Positions 43,807 through 52,892 are shown, counted from the stretch's first letter. The stretch: DNA of 54,196 bases from Acidobacteriota bacterium (GCA_902812465.1 CADDZE010000026.1:1-54196); one strand, 5' to 3'. The notes: generated by a model from the letters alone, not told the origin. Numbers and translations: made by a program.

Positions 43807-45579
43807 ATGGAAGCACACGCGGTAGCCACGCACGCCCACGCGGCCCCCACCGGCTTCATTCGCAAATACATTTTCAGCCTCGACCACAAGGTGATCGGCA
43901 AGCAGTACTACTTCCTCGCCTTGTTTTCCGTGGTGGTGGGCATCCTCCTCTCGGTGCTGATGCGATGGCACTTGGTTTGGCCGGATGCCCGGATACCCCT
44001 CCTCGACAAGCTTTCCCCAACCGGCGCACCCGGCGGGATCATGACCCCAGAGTACTACCTGTCGCTGCTGACCATGCATGGCACGCTGATGGTCTTCTTT
44101 GTCCTGACCACGGCACCCCAGAGCGGCTTTGGCAATTTTCTCCTCCCCATCCAGATCGGCGCCGAGGATATGGCTTTCCCGCGGCTCAACATGCTTTCCT
44201 TCTGGGTGACGTTCGCCGGGCTGGTGGTCCTCCTTTCCAGTTTCTTTGTGGGTGATGGACCGCCGCTTTCCGGCTGGACAGCGTATACGCCACTCAGCGC
44301 GGTGGGAAGCGTGGCGGGCCCCGGCGAGGGCACTGGTCAGACGCTGTGGGTGATCTCGATTGCCCTGTTCTGCGTCGGGTCACTGCTGGGAGCCTTGAAC
44401 TTTATCACTACTACACTCGATCTTCGTACTCGCGGCCTCACGCTGATGCGCTTGCCGCTCACTTGCTGGGCCTGGTTTATCACCGCCGTTCTGGCCTTGC
44501 TTTCGTTTGCCGTGCTGTTTGCGGCCGGGGTCCTGCTGCTCCTGGACCGCGTGGGCGGCACCAGCTTCTTCGTCCCGGCCGGCCTGGTGGTGAGCGACCA
44601 GAGGATCGCTCACAGCGGCGGCTCGCCCTTGCTCTGGCAGCACCTCTTCTGGTTCTTCGGCCATCCTGAGGTGTACATCGCCATCCTGCCGGGCATGGGC
44701 ATTACCTCGCACGTGCTCTCGACGTTCTCTCGTAAGCCGATTTTCGGCTACCGCGCCATGGTCTATGCCATGATGGCCATCGGCTTTCTGGGGTTCATGG
44801 TGTGGGGCCACCACATGTTCGTCAGCGGCATGAGTCCCTACGTCGGCTTTGCTTTCTCCGTCTTTACCATGGCTATTGGCGTGCCCTCCGCCATTAAGAC
44901 CTTCAACTGGCTGGGGACCTTGTGGGGCGGCAAGCTGCGGCTGAACACCGCCATGCTGTTCGCCATCGGCTTCGTCTCCCTGTTTGTTAGCGGCGGATTG
45001 AGCGGCCTCTTCCTGGCTCAGCCCCCGGTGGACACCAACCTGCATGCCACGTATTTCGTCGTTGGCCACTTCCACCTGGTGATGGGGGTCGCCGCCATCT
45101 TCGGTATGTTCGCCGGAACCTTCTTCTGGTTTCCCAAGATGTTCGGCCGCATGATGAACGAGACGCTGGGCAAGATTCATTTCTGGATCACGTTTGTGGG
45201 CGTCTACTGCATCTTCATGCCCATGCATTTTCTTGGCCTCGAGGGCAACATTCGCCGCTACTCGCGCTTTACCGATGTCAACTTCCTGGTGCCGCTGATT
45301 CCGCTGCACAAGTTCATGACCATCGCCGCTTTTGTGACCGCAGGGGCGCAGTTTATCTTCCTCTTCAACTTGTTCTGGAGCATGTTCAAGGGTGAGAAAG
45401 CCACCGAGAATCCCTGGGAGGCCACGTCGCTTGAATGGACCGTTCCGTCGCCTCCGCCGTTTGATAACTTTGCCGGAAGGCACCCGGTGGTCTACCGCGG
45501 CCCGTACGAGTTCAGCGTGCCGGGGGCGCCGAAGGACTACGTCATGCAAGATGCGCCTGAACCGGTTGCGGCGCATTAA
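43807..45579 (+). CDS. coxA: Cytochrome c oxidase subunit I (haem a/a3-CuB)
   Basis: 590 aa with about 12 helices plus a C-terminal extension. YYLSLLTMHGTLMVFFVLTT holds the low-spin haem His. FFGHPEVYIAILPGMGITSH has the CuB His and its cross-linked Tyr. WGHHMFVSGM gives the His-His CuB pair, and YFVVGHFHLVMG the haem a3/a His pair. The Glu of HPEVY points to an A-family oxidase. It pumps protons while reducing O2. Between coxB and two subunit III-family genes. Confidence 0.96.
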   Translation: MEAHAVATHAHAAPTGFIRKYIFSLDHKVIGKQYYFLALFSVVVGILLSVLMRWHLVWPDARIPLLDKLSPTGAPGGIMTPEYYLSLLTMHGTLMVFFVLTTAPQSGFGNFLLPIQIGAEDMAFPRLNMLSFWVTFAGLVVLLSSFFVGDGPPLSGWTAYTPLSAVGSVAGPGEGTGQTLWVISIALFCVGSLLGALNFITTTLDLRTRGLTLMRLPLTCWAWFITAVLALLSFAVLFAAGVLLLLDRVGGTSFFVPAGLVVSDQRIAHSGGSPLLWQHLFWFFGHPEVYIAILPGMGITSHVLSTFSRKPIFGYRAMVYAMMAIGFLGFMVWGHHMFVSGMSPYVGFAFSVFTMAIGVPSAIKTFNWLGTLWGGKLRLNTAMLFAIGFVSLFVSGGLSGLFLAQPPVDTNLHATYFVVGHFHLVMGVAAIFGMFAGTFFWFPKMFGRMMNETLGKIHFWITFVGVYCIFMPMHFLGLEGNIRRYSRFTDVNFLVPLIPLHKFMTIAAFVTAGAQFIFLFNLFWSMFKGEKATENPWEATSLEWTVPSPPPFDNFAGRHPVVYRGPYEFSVPGAPKDYVMQDAPEPVAAH

Positions 45580-45616
45580 CCGGGCGGCGTGGGCAGCCAA
45601 TCAGCCTCTGTGAGAT

Positions 45617-46291
45617 ATGGGTTCGACAACGCTGACACCACCGAAGACCAAGCCTCCCCGCGGCACCCGTTTGGGCAAGCCAGGGCGCAGCGGTGATGGC
45701 TTCGGCTGGGGCGATGGCCACGGCTTCAGCGGTGGGCCCGGCGGTGGATGGAGCGTTCCGGCACGCGCCTACCGCACCGGCATGTGGCTGGCGCTGGGCG
45801 CTATCGTTATGCTCTTTGCGGCCTTCACCAGCGCCCTGGTGGTGCGCCGGGGGATATCGAACGACTGGGTTCCGACAGCTCTGCCGCGCATCCTCTACCT
45901 CAATACAGTGATTTTGGCGGCCAGCAGTCTCACTCTCGAGCTGGGACGCCGCGCTCTTACCGCGGACCTTGCCACCCAGTTCTCGCGCTGGCTGTACGCC
46001 ACGGCTGGGCTTGGCATCGCTTTCGTCGCCGGGCAGTTGACCGCCTGGCACCAGCTAGCGGCGCGCGGTGTCTACTTGGCCACCAACCCCAGCAGCTCGT
46101 TCTTTTATCTGCTGACCGCTGCCCACGGCGTCCACTTGCTGGGCGGGATCGCAGCCTTGGCGTACCTGTGCTGGCGTGTCGCGGGATTCAACAGCTCTCG
46201 AAGGACGGCCGTCGATGTCACGGCTATTTACTGGCACTTCATGACAGGACTGTGGGTTTACATCCTGGTGCTGTTAACGGCGAGATTCTGA
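45617..46291 (+). CDS. coxC: Haem-copper oxidase subunit III family protein
   Basis: 224 aa. A 50-residue Gly/Pro-rich soluble N-terminus precedes five hydrophobic helices. ERRALTADLATQFSRWLY-like loops, FFYLLTAAHGVHLLGGIAAL and IYWHFMTGLWVYILVLLTAR (Glu/His-containing helices) match the subunit III fold. It stabilises subunit I and its proton uptake. It sits 37 bp after coxA. A second member follows at 46550. Confidence 0.88.
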   Translation: MGSTTLTPPKTKPPRGTRLGKPGRSGDGFGWGDGHGFSGGPGGGWSVPARAYRTGMWLALGAIVMLFAAFTSALVVRRGISNDWVPTALPRILYLNTVILAASSLTLELGRRALTADLATQFSRWLYATAGLGIAFVAGQLTAWHQLAARGVYLATNPSSSFFYLLTAAHGVHLLGGIAALAYLCWRVAGFNSSRRTAVDVTAIYWHFMTGLWVYILVLLTARF

Positions 46292-46549
46292 CGATGGATA
46301 CAATCCATACGTTCTGCACAAAGCGAACAGAGTTTCCAGGTCAGGACAGCCCAGGCGCGGCGGTGCCCCAATCAAAAATTGAAGGAACGAAGCCACCAAA
46401 TGATTGAAAACACGAGAGGGCGTTCCGCGAGTGCTCGCCAACCCGGCCGCTGGTTCCGGATTCTCGGCCGTGCCGTCAAGGAAGCACACCGGTGCACGGA
46501 GACGCTTGTCTACAAAGTCGACGTTTCATTTGGGGAGGGCTAAGCGCCG

Positions 46550-47191
46550 ATGGCCAGCCATGAGGCGGTCACTCTAGGGTTGCATGAAACCGAGTCGATG
46601 TGGGCAGGAGGACGCTCGCCCTTCGCCGTCGGCTCGAAGAAGCTGGGCATGTGGCTGTTCATCGTCTCGGACGCCATCACCTTTTCCGCCCTGCTCATCG
46701 CTTACAGCTTCGTGCGCGTGGCCAGCCCGAGCTGGCCGCGGCCGTTTGAGTCCGCGAGCATCGCCAATGCCACAGTGATGACGCTGATCTTGCTCACCAG
46801 CAGCATCACGGTGGTCATGGCCGTGCGCCAGGCAAAGCTGGGTAACCGAAGTGCCGTAGCGGGATGGTTGGCGGCAACCATGCTCGGCGGCATCCTGTTT
46901 GATGTATTGCACCTCCGTGAGTGGGTGGGCCTGATCGAGGAAGGTGTCCGCCTGTTCAAGAATCCCTGGGGCACGCCTCAGTTCGGGGCGGCGTTTTTCA
47001 CCCTGACGGGACTGCACATGACGCACGTTACGGTGGGTGTCGTCTACCTGGGGGTCATTGCCATCGGCACAAAGCGCGGCAAATACACCGCCGAGGATGT
47101 GGAGGTCAGCGGGCTCTATTGGCACTTCGTCGACCTGGTATGGATGTTTATCTTCCCGCTGGTCTACCTGATGTCAGCGAAGTTTGCGTGA
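46550..47191 (+). CDS. Second haem-copper oxidase subunit III family protein
   Basis: 213 aa, five helices. KKLGMWLFIVSDAITFSALL opens the domain. FFTLTGLHMTHVTVGVVYLG and GLYWHFVDLVWMFIFPLVYL are conserved subunit III helices. It differs clearly from the 45617 protein. Some oxidases carry two subunit III-like chains, or one may be used by a different complex. A 258-bp gap without a gene separates them. Confidence 0.88.
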   Translation: MASHEAVTLGLHETESMWAGGRSPFAVGSKKLGMWLFIVSDAITFSALLIAYSFVRVASPSWPRPFESASIANATVMTLILLTSSITVVMAVRQAKLGNRSAVAGWLAATMLGGILFDVLHLREWVGLIEEGVRLFKNPWGTPQFGAAFFTLTGLHMTHVTVGVVYLGVIAIGTKRGKYTAEDVEVSGLYWHFVDLVWMFIFPLVYLMSAKFA

Positions 47192-47245
47192 GGCCAGAAA
47201 GCAGAAGGAGCAGACTCGAGTTCAAAACAAGAGAGGGAGCAGCCC

Positions 47246-47563
47246 ATGCATGCTACGGTCGAGCATCCGGCTGAACACGTGGAGCCCAAGCGCATCTTTC
47301 TGATTGTTTGGGGATTCCTGCTGGCGCTGACGGGCGTGGAGGTGTTGCTGGCCTATCAAAGTCTCGAGATTAAAGTTATGCTGGTTCTGCTCATGACGCT
47401 ATCCATCGTCAAGGCCTCGCTGATCATTGCCTACTTCATGCACCTGCGGTATGAGCGGCGCAGCCTGGCACTCGTGCTGATGCCAGCGATGGTCTTCGTA
47501 ATTGCGATGCTGTTCGTGGTGTTTCCTGACAGCTTGCGGCTGCTGTGGATGAGCACGCAATGA
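47246..47563 (+). CDS. Cytochrome c oxidase subunit IV (prokaryotic CtaF-like)
   Basis: 105 aa with three hydrophobic segments: IFLIVWGFLLALTGVEVLLA, IKVMLVLLMTLSIVKASLII (leading into YFMHLRYERR) and LVLMPAMVFVIAMLFVVFPD. YFMHLRYE is typical of this small family. It is an accessory subunit that supports assembly of subunits I/II. 54 bp after the second subunit III gene. Confidence 0.9.
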   Translation: MHATVEHPAEHVEPKRIFLIVWGFLLALTGVEVLLAYQSLEIKVMLVLLMTLSIVKASLIIAYFMHLRYERRSLALVLMPAMVFVIAMLFVVFPDSLRLLWMSTQ

Positions 47564-47587
47564 AAGACGACGCGGGGGAAGCGAAGG

Positions 47588-47610
47588 GCGCACGCCGGTG
47601 CGGCGTGCGC
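47588..47610. repeat. Perfect stem-loop after the oxidase subunit IV gene
   Basis: GCGCACGCC (47588-47596), loop GGTGC, GGCGTGCGC (47602-47610): a 9-bp perfect GC stem 25 bp after the stop. It may mark the end of the structural oxidase genes. No T-run follows. Confidence 0.45.
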
Positions 47611-47666
47611 GCCACCCCTTGCTTAGGCTCGGCCGTGCGGATTTCCCGGGAGAGGTTAGAGTCAGC

Positions 47667-47999
47667 TTGGCGATACAATTCGATACGAAATCTGAGGCGC
47701 ACCCCTTGAACGGCAGGCAAGCACCGGTGCGGACGCTGCGCGTGGCGGCACTGGTAACGGGCCTTATCATCAGCCTGGCTTCAAGCAGCCCGGCGCTTGC
47801 CCAAACCTGTCCCCTGTGCTACAACGCCGCGGCGGTATCCAAGGCTGGGGCGGTCCATGCGCTGCGCAGCGGCGTGTTAGTGCTGCTGATCCCCCCACTG
47901 GTCATGTTTGCCGGCATCTTCGTGCTGGCGTTTCACCGCAACCGGCGCGACCAGGCGGCGCTCGATAACTGGCCGCAGGCGGACAACCAGGCGGCATGA
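47667..47999 (+). CDS. Small exported membrane protein with CxxC, unknown function
   Basis: About 110 aa from TTG 47667, preceded by GGGAGAGG. The frame opens earlier (GTG 47598), but that start lies inside the hairpin at 47588-47610. A hydrophobic leader ending ...SLASSSPALAQ is a clear signal peptide with an Ala-X-Ala site. Next come TCPLCYNAAAVSKAGAV with a CxxC pair, and a membrane helix (LRSGVLVLLIPPLVMFAGIF) with a short cytoplasmic tail. The stop overlaps ctaA. It could help thiol or copper handling in oxidase assembly, but that is only context. Confidence 0.7.
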   Translation: MAIQFDTKSEAHPLNGRQAPVRTLRVAALVTGLIISLASSSPALAQTCPLCYNAAAVSKAGAVHALRSGVLVLLIPPLVMFAGIFVLAFHRNRRDQAALDNWPQADNQAA

Positions 48000-48976
48000 G
48001 CAAGAAGGGAAAGCGGATGGAAGGGGAGCGGTTCGCGAGAGCATCCCAATCCGAAAGAGCCTGGCTGCATCGCTACGCCATTTTTGTCGCCTGTGCGACC
48101 TTCCTTTTGATCATCGCCGGGGCCCTAGTCACCTCGAATGATGCAGCGCTCTCTGTTCCCTCGTGGCCTACGCCGCTACACTGGCCGGCGGCGATGGGGC
48201 CCGGTGGCAAGTACGAGCTGGGCCATCGAGCGGTAGCGGGCACGGTCACGGTGCTGACGCTTCTTCTGGCGTCATGGTTGTGGCGTGCCGAGCCGCGGCG
48301 CTGGGTACGCCGAATGGGTGCCGTGGCGGTCCTCGCCATCGTGGCCCAGGCGATCCTCGGTGGCGTGACCGTACTGCTGGAGCTGCCGGTGGTGGTCTCG
48401 GTCGGCCATGCTTGCTTGGGCCAGCTCTCCTTCTGCATCGCCGTCAGCCTGGCGTTTTTCACGCATCCTGACTGGCGATGGGATGAGCCGAGCATCGAGG
48501 ATGGGCGCCGTCCGTCGCTGCGCCAGCTGGCGACCGCCACCGTGGCGCTGGTTTTTCTTCAGCTCATCCTCGGAGCCGCTTTCCGGCACAACGGCCTGGG
48601 AATCGTCCCCCACCTCATCGGCGCGGCCCTGGTGACCGTTGCGATTTTGTGGCTTTGGGCTCGCGTGCTTTCGTCGCCGTGGCAGGAACCGCGCCTGAAG
48701 CGTCCGGCGACGCTGCTCGGCGGGCTTCTAGTGCTGCAGCTGGCGCTGGGCGTTGCGTCCTATGTGCTGAAGTTGTCGGCGCGGAACGCACCTCAACCGC
48801 TTCCGCCGGTGGTGAATGTGACCACGGCCCACGTGGCCGTGGGAGCGCTCGTCCTCGCCACCAGTGTCGTGGTGGCGCTCCAAGCCTTTCGCCGCACCGC
48901 CCCACACCGCGCATCGGCTGGCGAGCGTTTGCCAGAAGCGAAGCTGAGTTCGCCCATCCCGAAGGTGACGGCATGA
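47996..48976 (+). CDS. ctaA: Haem A synthase
   Basis: 326 aa, about eight helices. FLLIIAGALVTSNDAALSVP, WPTPLHWPAAMGPGGKYELG and HRAVAGTVTVL give the first His and conserved loop. VVSVGHACLGQLSF, FRHNGLGIVPHLIGAALVTV and VTTAHVAVGALVLATSVV supply the remaining haem-ligand His. It oxidises the methyl group of haem O to formyl to make haem A for CoxA. It overlaps its neighbours at both ends (ATGA junctions), so it is tightly coupled to ctaB. Confidence 0.93.
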   Translation: MSKKGKRMEGERFARASQSERAWLHRYAIFVACATFLLIIAGALVTSNDAALSVPSWPTPLHWPAAMGPGGKYELGHRAVAGTVTVLTLLLASWLWRAEPRRWVRRMGAVAVLAIVAQAILGGVTVLLELPVVVSVGHACLGQLSFCIAVSLAFFTHPDWRWDEPSIEDGRRPSLRQLATATVALVFLQLILGAAFRHNGLGIVPHLIGAALVTVAILWLWARVLSSPWQEPRLKRPATLLGGLLVLQLALGVASYVLKLSARNAPQPLPPVVNVTTAHVAVGALVLATSVVVALQAFRRTAPHRASAGERLPEAKLSSPIPKVTA

Positions 48977-49905
48977 AAGCGCTCGCCACACCAACCCGGC
49001 TGAACCAACCGGCCGTGGCTGCCGCCAGGCCAAGGGCGGCCACTACCTGGCTCGCCCGCCTGCCTGATTACTGGGCGCTGACCAAGCCGGAAGTGAACCT
49101 GCTCGTCGTCATCAGCACCCTGGTGGGTTATTACCTGGGCTCTCCAATGCCGCTGAGGGGGACGCGCCTCCTTCACACGCTTCTCGGGACCTTCCTGGTG
49201 GCCAGCGGTACAGCTACTTTGAATGAGTTTATGGAGCGCGAGTTCGATGCACTCATGCGGCGTACGGCGCGACGGCCGCTGCCTTCCGGACGGATTGCAC
49301 CGGTGCAAGCCTTGGGCTTTGGGTTGCTACTGGCCTTTGCTGGTGCCGTCTACCTTTGGCTGGCAGTCAATGCGCTGGCCAGCTTTCTGGCGGCCGCCAC
49401 CCTCCTCGCCTACCTGCTGCTTTACACGCCGCTGAAGCGCAAGACGCCGCTCTGCACCTTGATCGGAGCTTTTCCTGGGGCGGTGCCGCCTCTCATTGGC
49501 TGGGCCGCCGCGCGTGGCAGTTTGGGTGCCTCCGCGTGGGTACTTTATGCCATTGTCTTCCTTTGGCAGTTCCCGCACTTCCTCGGTATCGCTTGGGTCT
49601 ACCGGGACGATTACGCCCGTGCGGGATACCGGATGCTGCCGCCCGAGGACCATCTGGGTCGCTCAATGGCGTGTCAGGTGCTGGTTGCCTCCATGGCCCT
49701 GGTTCCTGTGAGCCTCGTTCCGGTTTGGCTGGGGCAGACGGGCTGGGTCTACTTTGCCGGCGGGCTGCTGCTCGGTGCGGCCTTTTTGTATTACGGCGTG
49801 CGCCTGGCTGTTGCGCGCACACGTCCAGCCGCGCGTAAAGTAGTTCTGGCCAGTGTCGCCTATTTGCCGCTCCTGTTCGTGCTGATGATGGCGAACAAGA
49901 AGTGA
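48973..49905 (+). CDS. ctaB: Protohaem IX farnesyltransferase (haem O synthase)
   Basis: 310 aa from ATG 48973, which overlaps the ctaA stop and has GAAGGTGA upstream. A UbiA-family prenyltransferase: DYWALTKPEVNLLVVISTLV, the Asp-rich NEFMEREFDALMRRTARRPL and YTPLKRKTPLCTLIGAFPGA with the second Asp-free family loop, plus about eight helices. It adds a farnesyl group to haem B, giving haem O for CtaA. Confidence 0.95.
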   Translation: MKALATPTRLNQPAVAAARPRAATTWLARLPDYWALTKPEVNLLVVISTLVGYYLGSPMPLRGTRLLHTLLGTFLVASGTATLNEFMEREFDALMRRTARRPLPSGRIAPVQALGFGLLLAFAGAVYLWLAVNALASFLAAATLLAYLLLYTPLKRKTPLCTLIGAFPGAVPPLIGWAAARGSLGASAWVLYAIVFLWQFPHFLGIAWVYRDDYARAGYRMLPPEDHLGRSMACQVLVASMALVPVSLVPVWLGQTGWVYFAGGLLLGAAFLYYGVRLAVARTRPAARKVVLASVAYLPLLFVLMMANKK

Positions 49906-50037
49906 GCAGATCAAAAGCATGAAGGGGCAGGGAATGAATCGGACCATTGAGTCATAGATGACCCGGCCATCCGATCTCCCGGGCGCGCCATCCTTCGATC
50001 ACCCGATTCAGCCGCTGCCCTTCGTCCCTAAACCTTT

Positions 50038-50346
50038 ATGCCAGATGATCGCATGGAGGTCCTCGGTCCGGAGCCAGCTATGCGCGAAGGGCTGATTGAG
50101 CTGGCCATCAGTGCAGCGATCGCATTGGTCTTCTTGGCGGTAGCGGTCTGGGAAGTGGCGACAGGCCGCATTGCCTATATGGACGGAATCGCACTCACGC
50201 TCATCAGCCTCACCATCGCCGCTTTCTTTGGCTTCAACATCTTCTGGTCAGTGCGCAAGGGCGAACTGCAATCTCTGTTGAAGGCAGCGAGGCAACCGAA
50301 GGCGAACGCCTCCGCCAGTGATCCGGAAACGAAATCTGAAGGCTAA
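50038..50346 (+). CDS. Small two-helix membrane protein, unknown
   Basis: 102 aa. Two predicted helices (about 20-42, ELAISAAIALVFLAVAVWEV; and 52-74, IALTLISLTIAAFFGFNIFW) and a polar C-terminal tail rich in Lys/Ala. No known domain recognised. Its stop TAA is directly followed by the ATG of the DUF420 gene, so it belongs to the oxidase-biogenesis end of the locus. Confidence 0.65.
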   Translation: MPDDRMEVLGPEPAMREGLIELAISAAIALVFLAVAVWEVATGRIAYMDGIALTLISLTIAAFFGFNIFWSVRKGELQSLLKAARQPKANASASDPETKSEG

Positions 50347-50835
50347 ATGGTGAATGGGTGTTGGCGGCCCTTCATGAAGCCCCACGCCCGATTCACCGTT
50401 GATGGTGTTGGTTCAGGCTTGATTCCCCTTTCCGTTTTTCCCGCCATCGATGCGGCGCTGAATGCAACCAGTGCGGTGCTGCTCACCCTGGGTTACGTCT
50501 GCATTCGGCGCCGCAGTGTGGCCGCCCACAAGGTGTGCATGTTGTCGGCCTTCACCACCTCCACCCTTTTCCTGATCTGCTACCTCTGGTACCACGCTCA
50601 TCATGGGGTCACGCATTTTCAGAAACAGGGTATGGTTCGGACAGCCTACTTCATCCTGCTCGGCTCCCACACGGTGCTGGCGGGCGCGATTGTGCCGCTC
50701 GTCCTCGTCACGCTTTACCGTGCCTTGCAGCGCACCTTTGACCGGCATCGCCGCATTGCCCGCTGGACGCTTCCCCTCTGGCTCTATGTGTCGGTAACGG
50801 GTGTCGTGGTCTATTGGATGCTCTACCATCGGTGA
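50347..50835 (+). CDS. DUF420 (CtaM-like) membrane protein
   Basis: 162 aa, four helices. FPAIDAALNATSAVLLTLGY, KVCMLSAFTTSTLFLICYLW followed by YHAHHG, YFILLGSHTVLAGAIVPLVL and RIARWTLPLWLYVSVTGVVV are typical of DUF420. Conserved His in HK, YHAHHG, SHT and RHRRIAR suggest metal or haem contacts. In Firmicutes the related CtaM is needed for functional aa3 oxidase, which fits its position after ctaA and ctaB. ATG 50374 is an alternative start. Confidence 0.82.
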   Translation: MVNGCWRPFMKPHARFTVDGVGSGLIPLSVFPAIDAALNATSAVLLTLGYVCIRRRSVAAHKVCMLSAFTTSTLFLICYLWYHAHHGVTHFQKQGMVRTAYFILLGSHTVLAGAIVPLVLVTLYRALQRTFDRHRRIARWTLPLWLYVSVTGVVVYWMLYHR

Positions 50836-51135
50836 GGCAGGAGCCGGAAATGCCTGCCGCCTGCGCCCTAGCATACTTGACCAGCGTCCTGCTGTGGGAC
50901 GGCTATGCTACCCGCCGTGGGTTCTTGGCCTTGGGTGTACAGCCTTTGCTTCCTCAGTCCCAGTGAGATTCTGCCCCGAGCGAAGGGACGCACACCGCTA
51001 CACACGCGGCCCCAACCGCGCCGCCCCTGTCTTCTTCCTGCGTTTGATCGTAGAAGAAGGCTTAGCTCCAGTCTATGTTAATCTGAGAGCAGTTGCGGCG
51101 CGCGCCGCTGCGCCGTGCCTTGCTGCGAGGGCGAA

Positions 51136-51579
51136 GTGGACTGCCGCTTCTGCCAGCTTGTGAGGGGTGAGGTCCAGGCGTACGCCGTGCTGGAGGACGA
51201 CATTTCACTGGGCTTTCTGGACCACCGGCCGCTGTTTCCGGGGCACACTCTCTTGGTTCCGCGCGCGCATTTCGAAACCATGGCTGACCTGCCAGCGGCT
51301 GTTTTGGTGCGCCTGTTCGCACATGCGCAGCTTCTGGCGCGCGCCATGGAAGAGGGACTGGGTGCCGAAGGCTCCTTCGTCGCGGTGAACAACCGCGTCA
51401 GCCAGAGTGTTCCCCATTTCCATATCCATATCGTTCCCAGACGCAGGAAGGACGGGCTGCGCGGCTTCTTCTGGCCGCGGCAGAAATACCCCGACGAGGC
51501 CGCGGCTCGCCAGGTGCAGGCCGCCTTGCGGGCAGCCGTGGCGAAATTGCGAGCGGAAGCAGGAGCGTCGCGGCCATGA
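51136..51579 (+). CDS. HIT-family nucleotide hydrolase/transferase
   Basis: 147 aa from GTG 51136 (GAGGG 5 nt upstream); GTG 51115 would add seven residues. CRFCQLVRGEVQAYAVLEDD gives the N-terminal CxxC. FLDHRPLFPGHTLLVPRAHF is typical of HINT/Fhit relatives, and VPHFHIHIVPRRR is the His triad with the catalytic middle His. Family members hydrolyse AMP-lysine-type or dinucleoside polyphosphate substrates. The stop overlaps the next start (ATGA). The 300-bp gap before this gene holds no recognisable gene. Confidence 0.88.
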   Translation: MDCRFCQLVRGEVQAYAVLEDDISLGFLDHRPLFPGHTLLVPRAHFETMADLPAAVLVRLFAHAQLLARAMEEGLGAEGSFVAVNNRVSQSVPHFHIHIVPRRRKDGLRGFFWPRQKYPDEAAARQVQAALRAAVAKLRAEAGASRP

Positions 51580-52445
51580 TCAAGCCATCTCCATTCTCCG
51601 GTCGCCCCGCGCCGGGTCGAGCCTCTGGTCACCGGGGATCCCGCACACCGAACATGATGGTCGCCCTGGTGCCGGCCTTGCTGGTACTGGTGACCTACCT
51701 TTTTTGGCGGCAGACGTGGTTTGGAACGCCGCTCACGGACCGCGAGATGGCGCAATATCTCGGTGACGTTTCCGTGCCCCACCGGACTCAGCACGCCTTG
51801 TCCGTGCTGGCGGACGAAATGAAGCGCGGGGACCCGAGTGCCCGCCGCTGGTATCCGCAGCTCCTTGCGCTCGCCGACAGCCCTGAGCCGCAGTTTCGCC
51901 TGATGGCGGCGTGGGTGATGGGCCAGGACAACACCAACCGGCTGTTCCACACCGAGCTCCGTAAGCTTCTGGGCGATCCGGCAGAGATGGTGCGGCGGAA
52001 CGCCGCCTTAGCCCTGGTGCGCTTCGGAGATGCGAGTGGCAGGCCGGAGCTGCGCGCGATGCTCCGCCCTTGGCCTTTGGCTGCACCCGCCTCCGGCACA
52101 TTGACCTTTCGCCTCAAAGAGCATGAGTCGGTGAAGACTGGCGAGGTAGTCGCACGCATTGAAGAAGGCTCGGTCACAACAGAAGTCCGGTCAGCCGTGG
52201 GGGGTCAGCTGGAGCGGCTTCGGGGAAAGGAGGCTGGCATCGTCCAGGCAGGCGACCAGATTGCGGTGGTTGCTCCGGATGAATCGCAGGTATGGGAGGC
52301 TCTGCGGGCTCTCTACCTGGTCGGCACTCGCGACGACCTTGCGGAGGTAGATCGCATTGCTCAGGGCGCAGGCGGGATGAGCGAGCGCATCCGCCAGCAG
52401 GCTGCCTTGACCGCAGCAGCCATCCGCCAAAGGATAAGGGGCTGA
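51576..52445 (+). CDS. Membrane-anchored HEAT-repeat protein with a biotinyl/lipoyl-like barrel
   Basis: 289 aa. One helix (about 28-45, MMVALVPALLVLVTYLFW). Residues about 70-165 are helical HEAT-like repeats (PQFRLMAAWVMGQDN, EMVRRNAALALVRFGD). Residues about 168-235 look like a biotinyl/lipoyl-type beta barrel: ASGTLTFRLKEHESVKTGEV, ARIEEGSVTTEVRS, IVQAGDQIAVVAPDE. There is no MKM motif for biotin or lipoyl attachment. Such a hybrid resembles the barrel of membrane-fusion adaptors, so a protein-contact role is more likely than catalysis. It ends in a further helix pair. Translationally coupled to the HIT gene. Confidence 0.6.
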   Translation: MIKPSPFSGRPAPGRASGHRGSRTPNMMVALVPALLVLVTYLFWRQTWFGTPLTDREMAQYLGDVSVPHRTQHALSVLADEMKRGDPSARRWYPQLLALADSPEPQFRLMAAWVMGQDNTNRLFHTELRKLLGDPAEMVRRNAALALVRFGDASGRPELRAMLRPWPLAAPASGTLTFRLKEHESVKTGEVVARIEEGSVTTEVRSAVGGQLERLRGKEAGIVQAGDQIAVVAPDESQVWEALRALYLVGTRDDLAEVDRIAQGAGGMSERIRQQAALTAAAIRQRIRG

Positions 52446-52892
52446 GCTGCGAGTGAGGGCCGTAGAGCGCTTGGCAAAGGAGATTGAGGCGTTGGCAGCG
52501 GCCTCCCTTAGTTCTGGAAGGTCGCGACCTGTGCATGATCGAGGTTCGGCATTGCCATGACGATCTTGAGAGCTTACTCTGATTTTAAGGGACGGCGGGT
52601 GACCAGCCAGGCGGCCGGCGCCTGGTTGAGGAGCTGCCAAAGACGGGCCGATGATCAGTGGAAGAACAACAGGGTCCAGTGTGCGGCCATCTAGTCGTTT
52701 TGGCCGAGCGGTGCTGCCCACGCGGACGCTCACGGAGCCGCAAGCGGCATCAGCATCGGCCTCGAATCAAAACCGCTCCGTTTTGGCGGTCGAGCAACGG
52801 AGTTCCTTCGGGGTTCGGGAAGGTGGTCTTTTGAGGGGCGAAACTAGCACCAAAACTAGCACGACGAAAATTTCCGTCCAGTAAGTCCTTTA
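52446..52892. other. Intergenic region before tRNA-Arg
   Basis: 447 bp without a recognised gene. A 77-codon frame (52651-52884) ends ETSTKTSTTKISVQ but shows no family features. Just before the tRNA a short tandem repeat ACTAGCACCAAAACTAGCAC (about 52846-52861) occurs. Confidence 0.4.

Noticed and set aside
44380-45600. 406-codon minus-strand frame
   Set aside because: Antisense to coxA; His/Glu/Gln-rich text typical of a shadow of a membrane protein gene.
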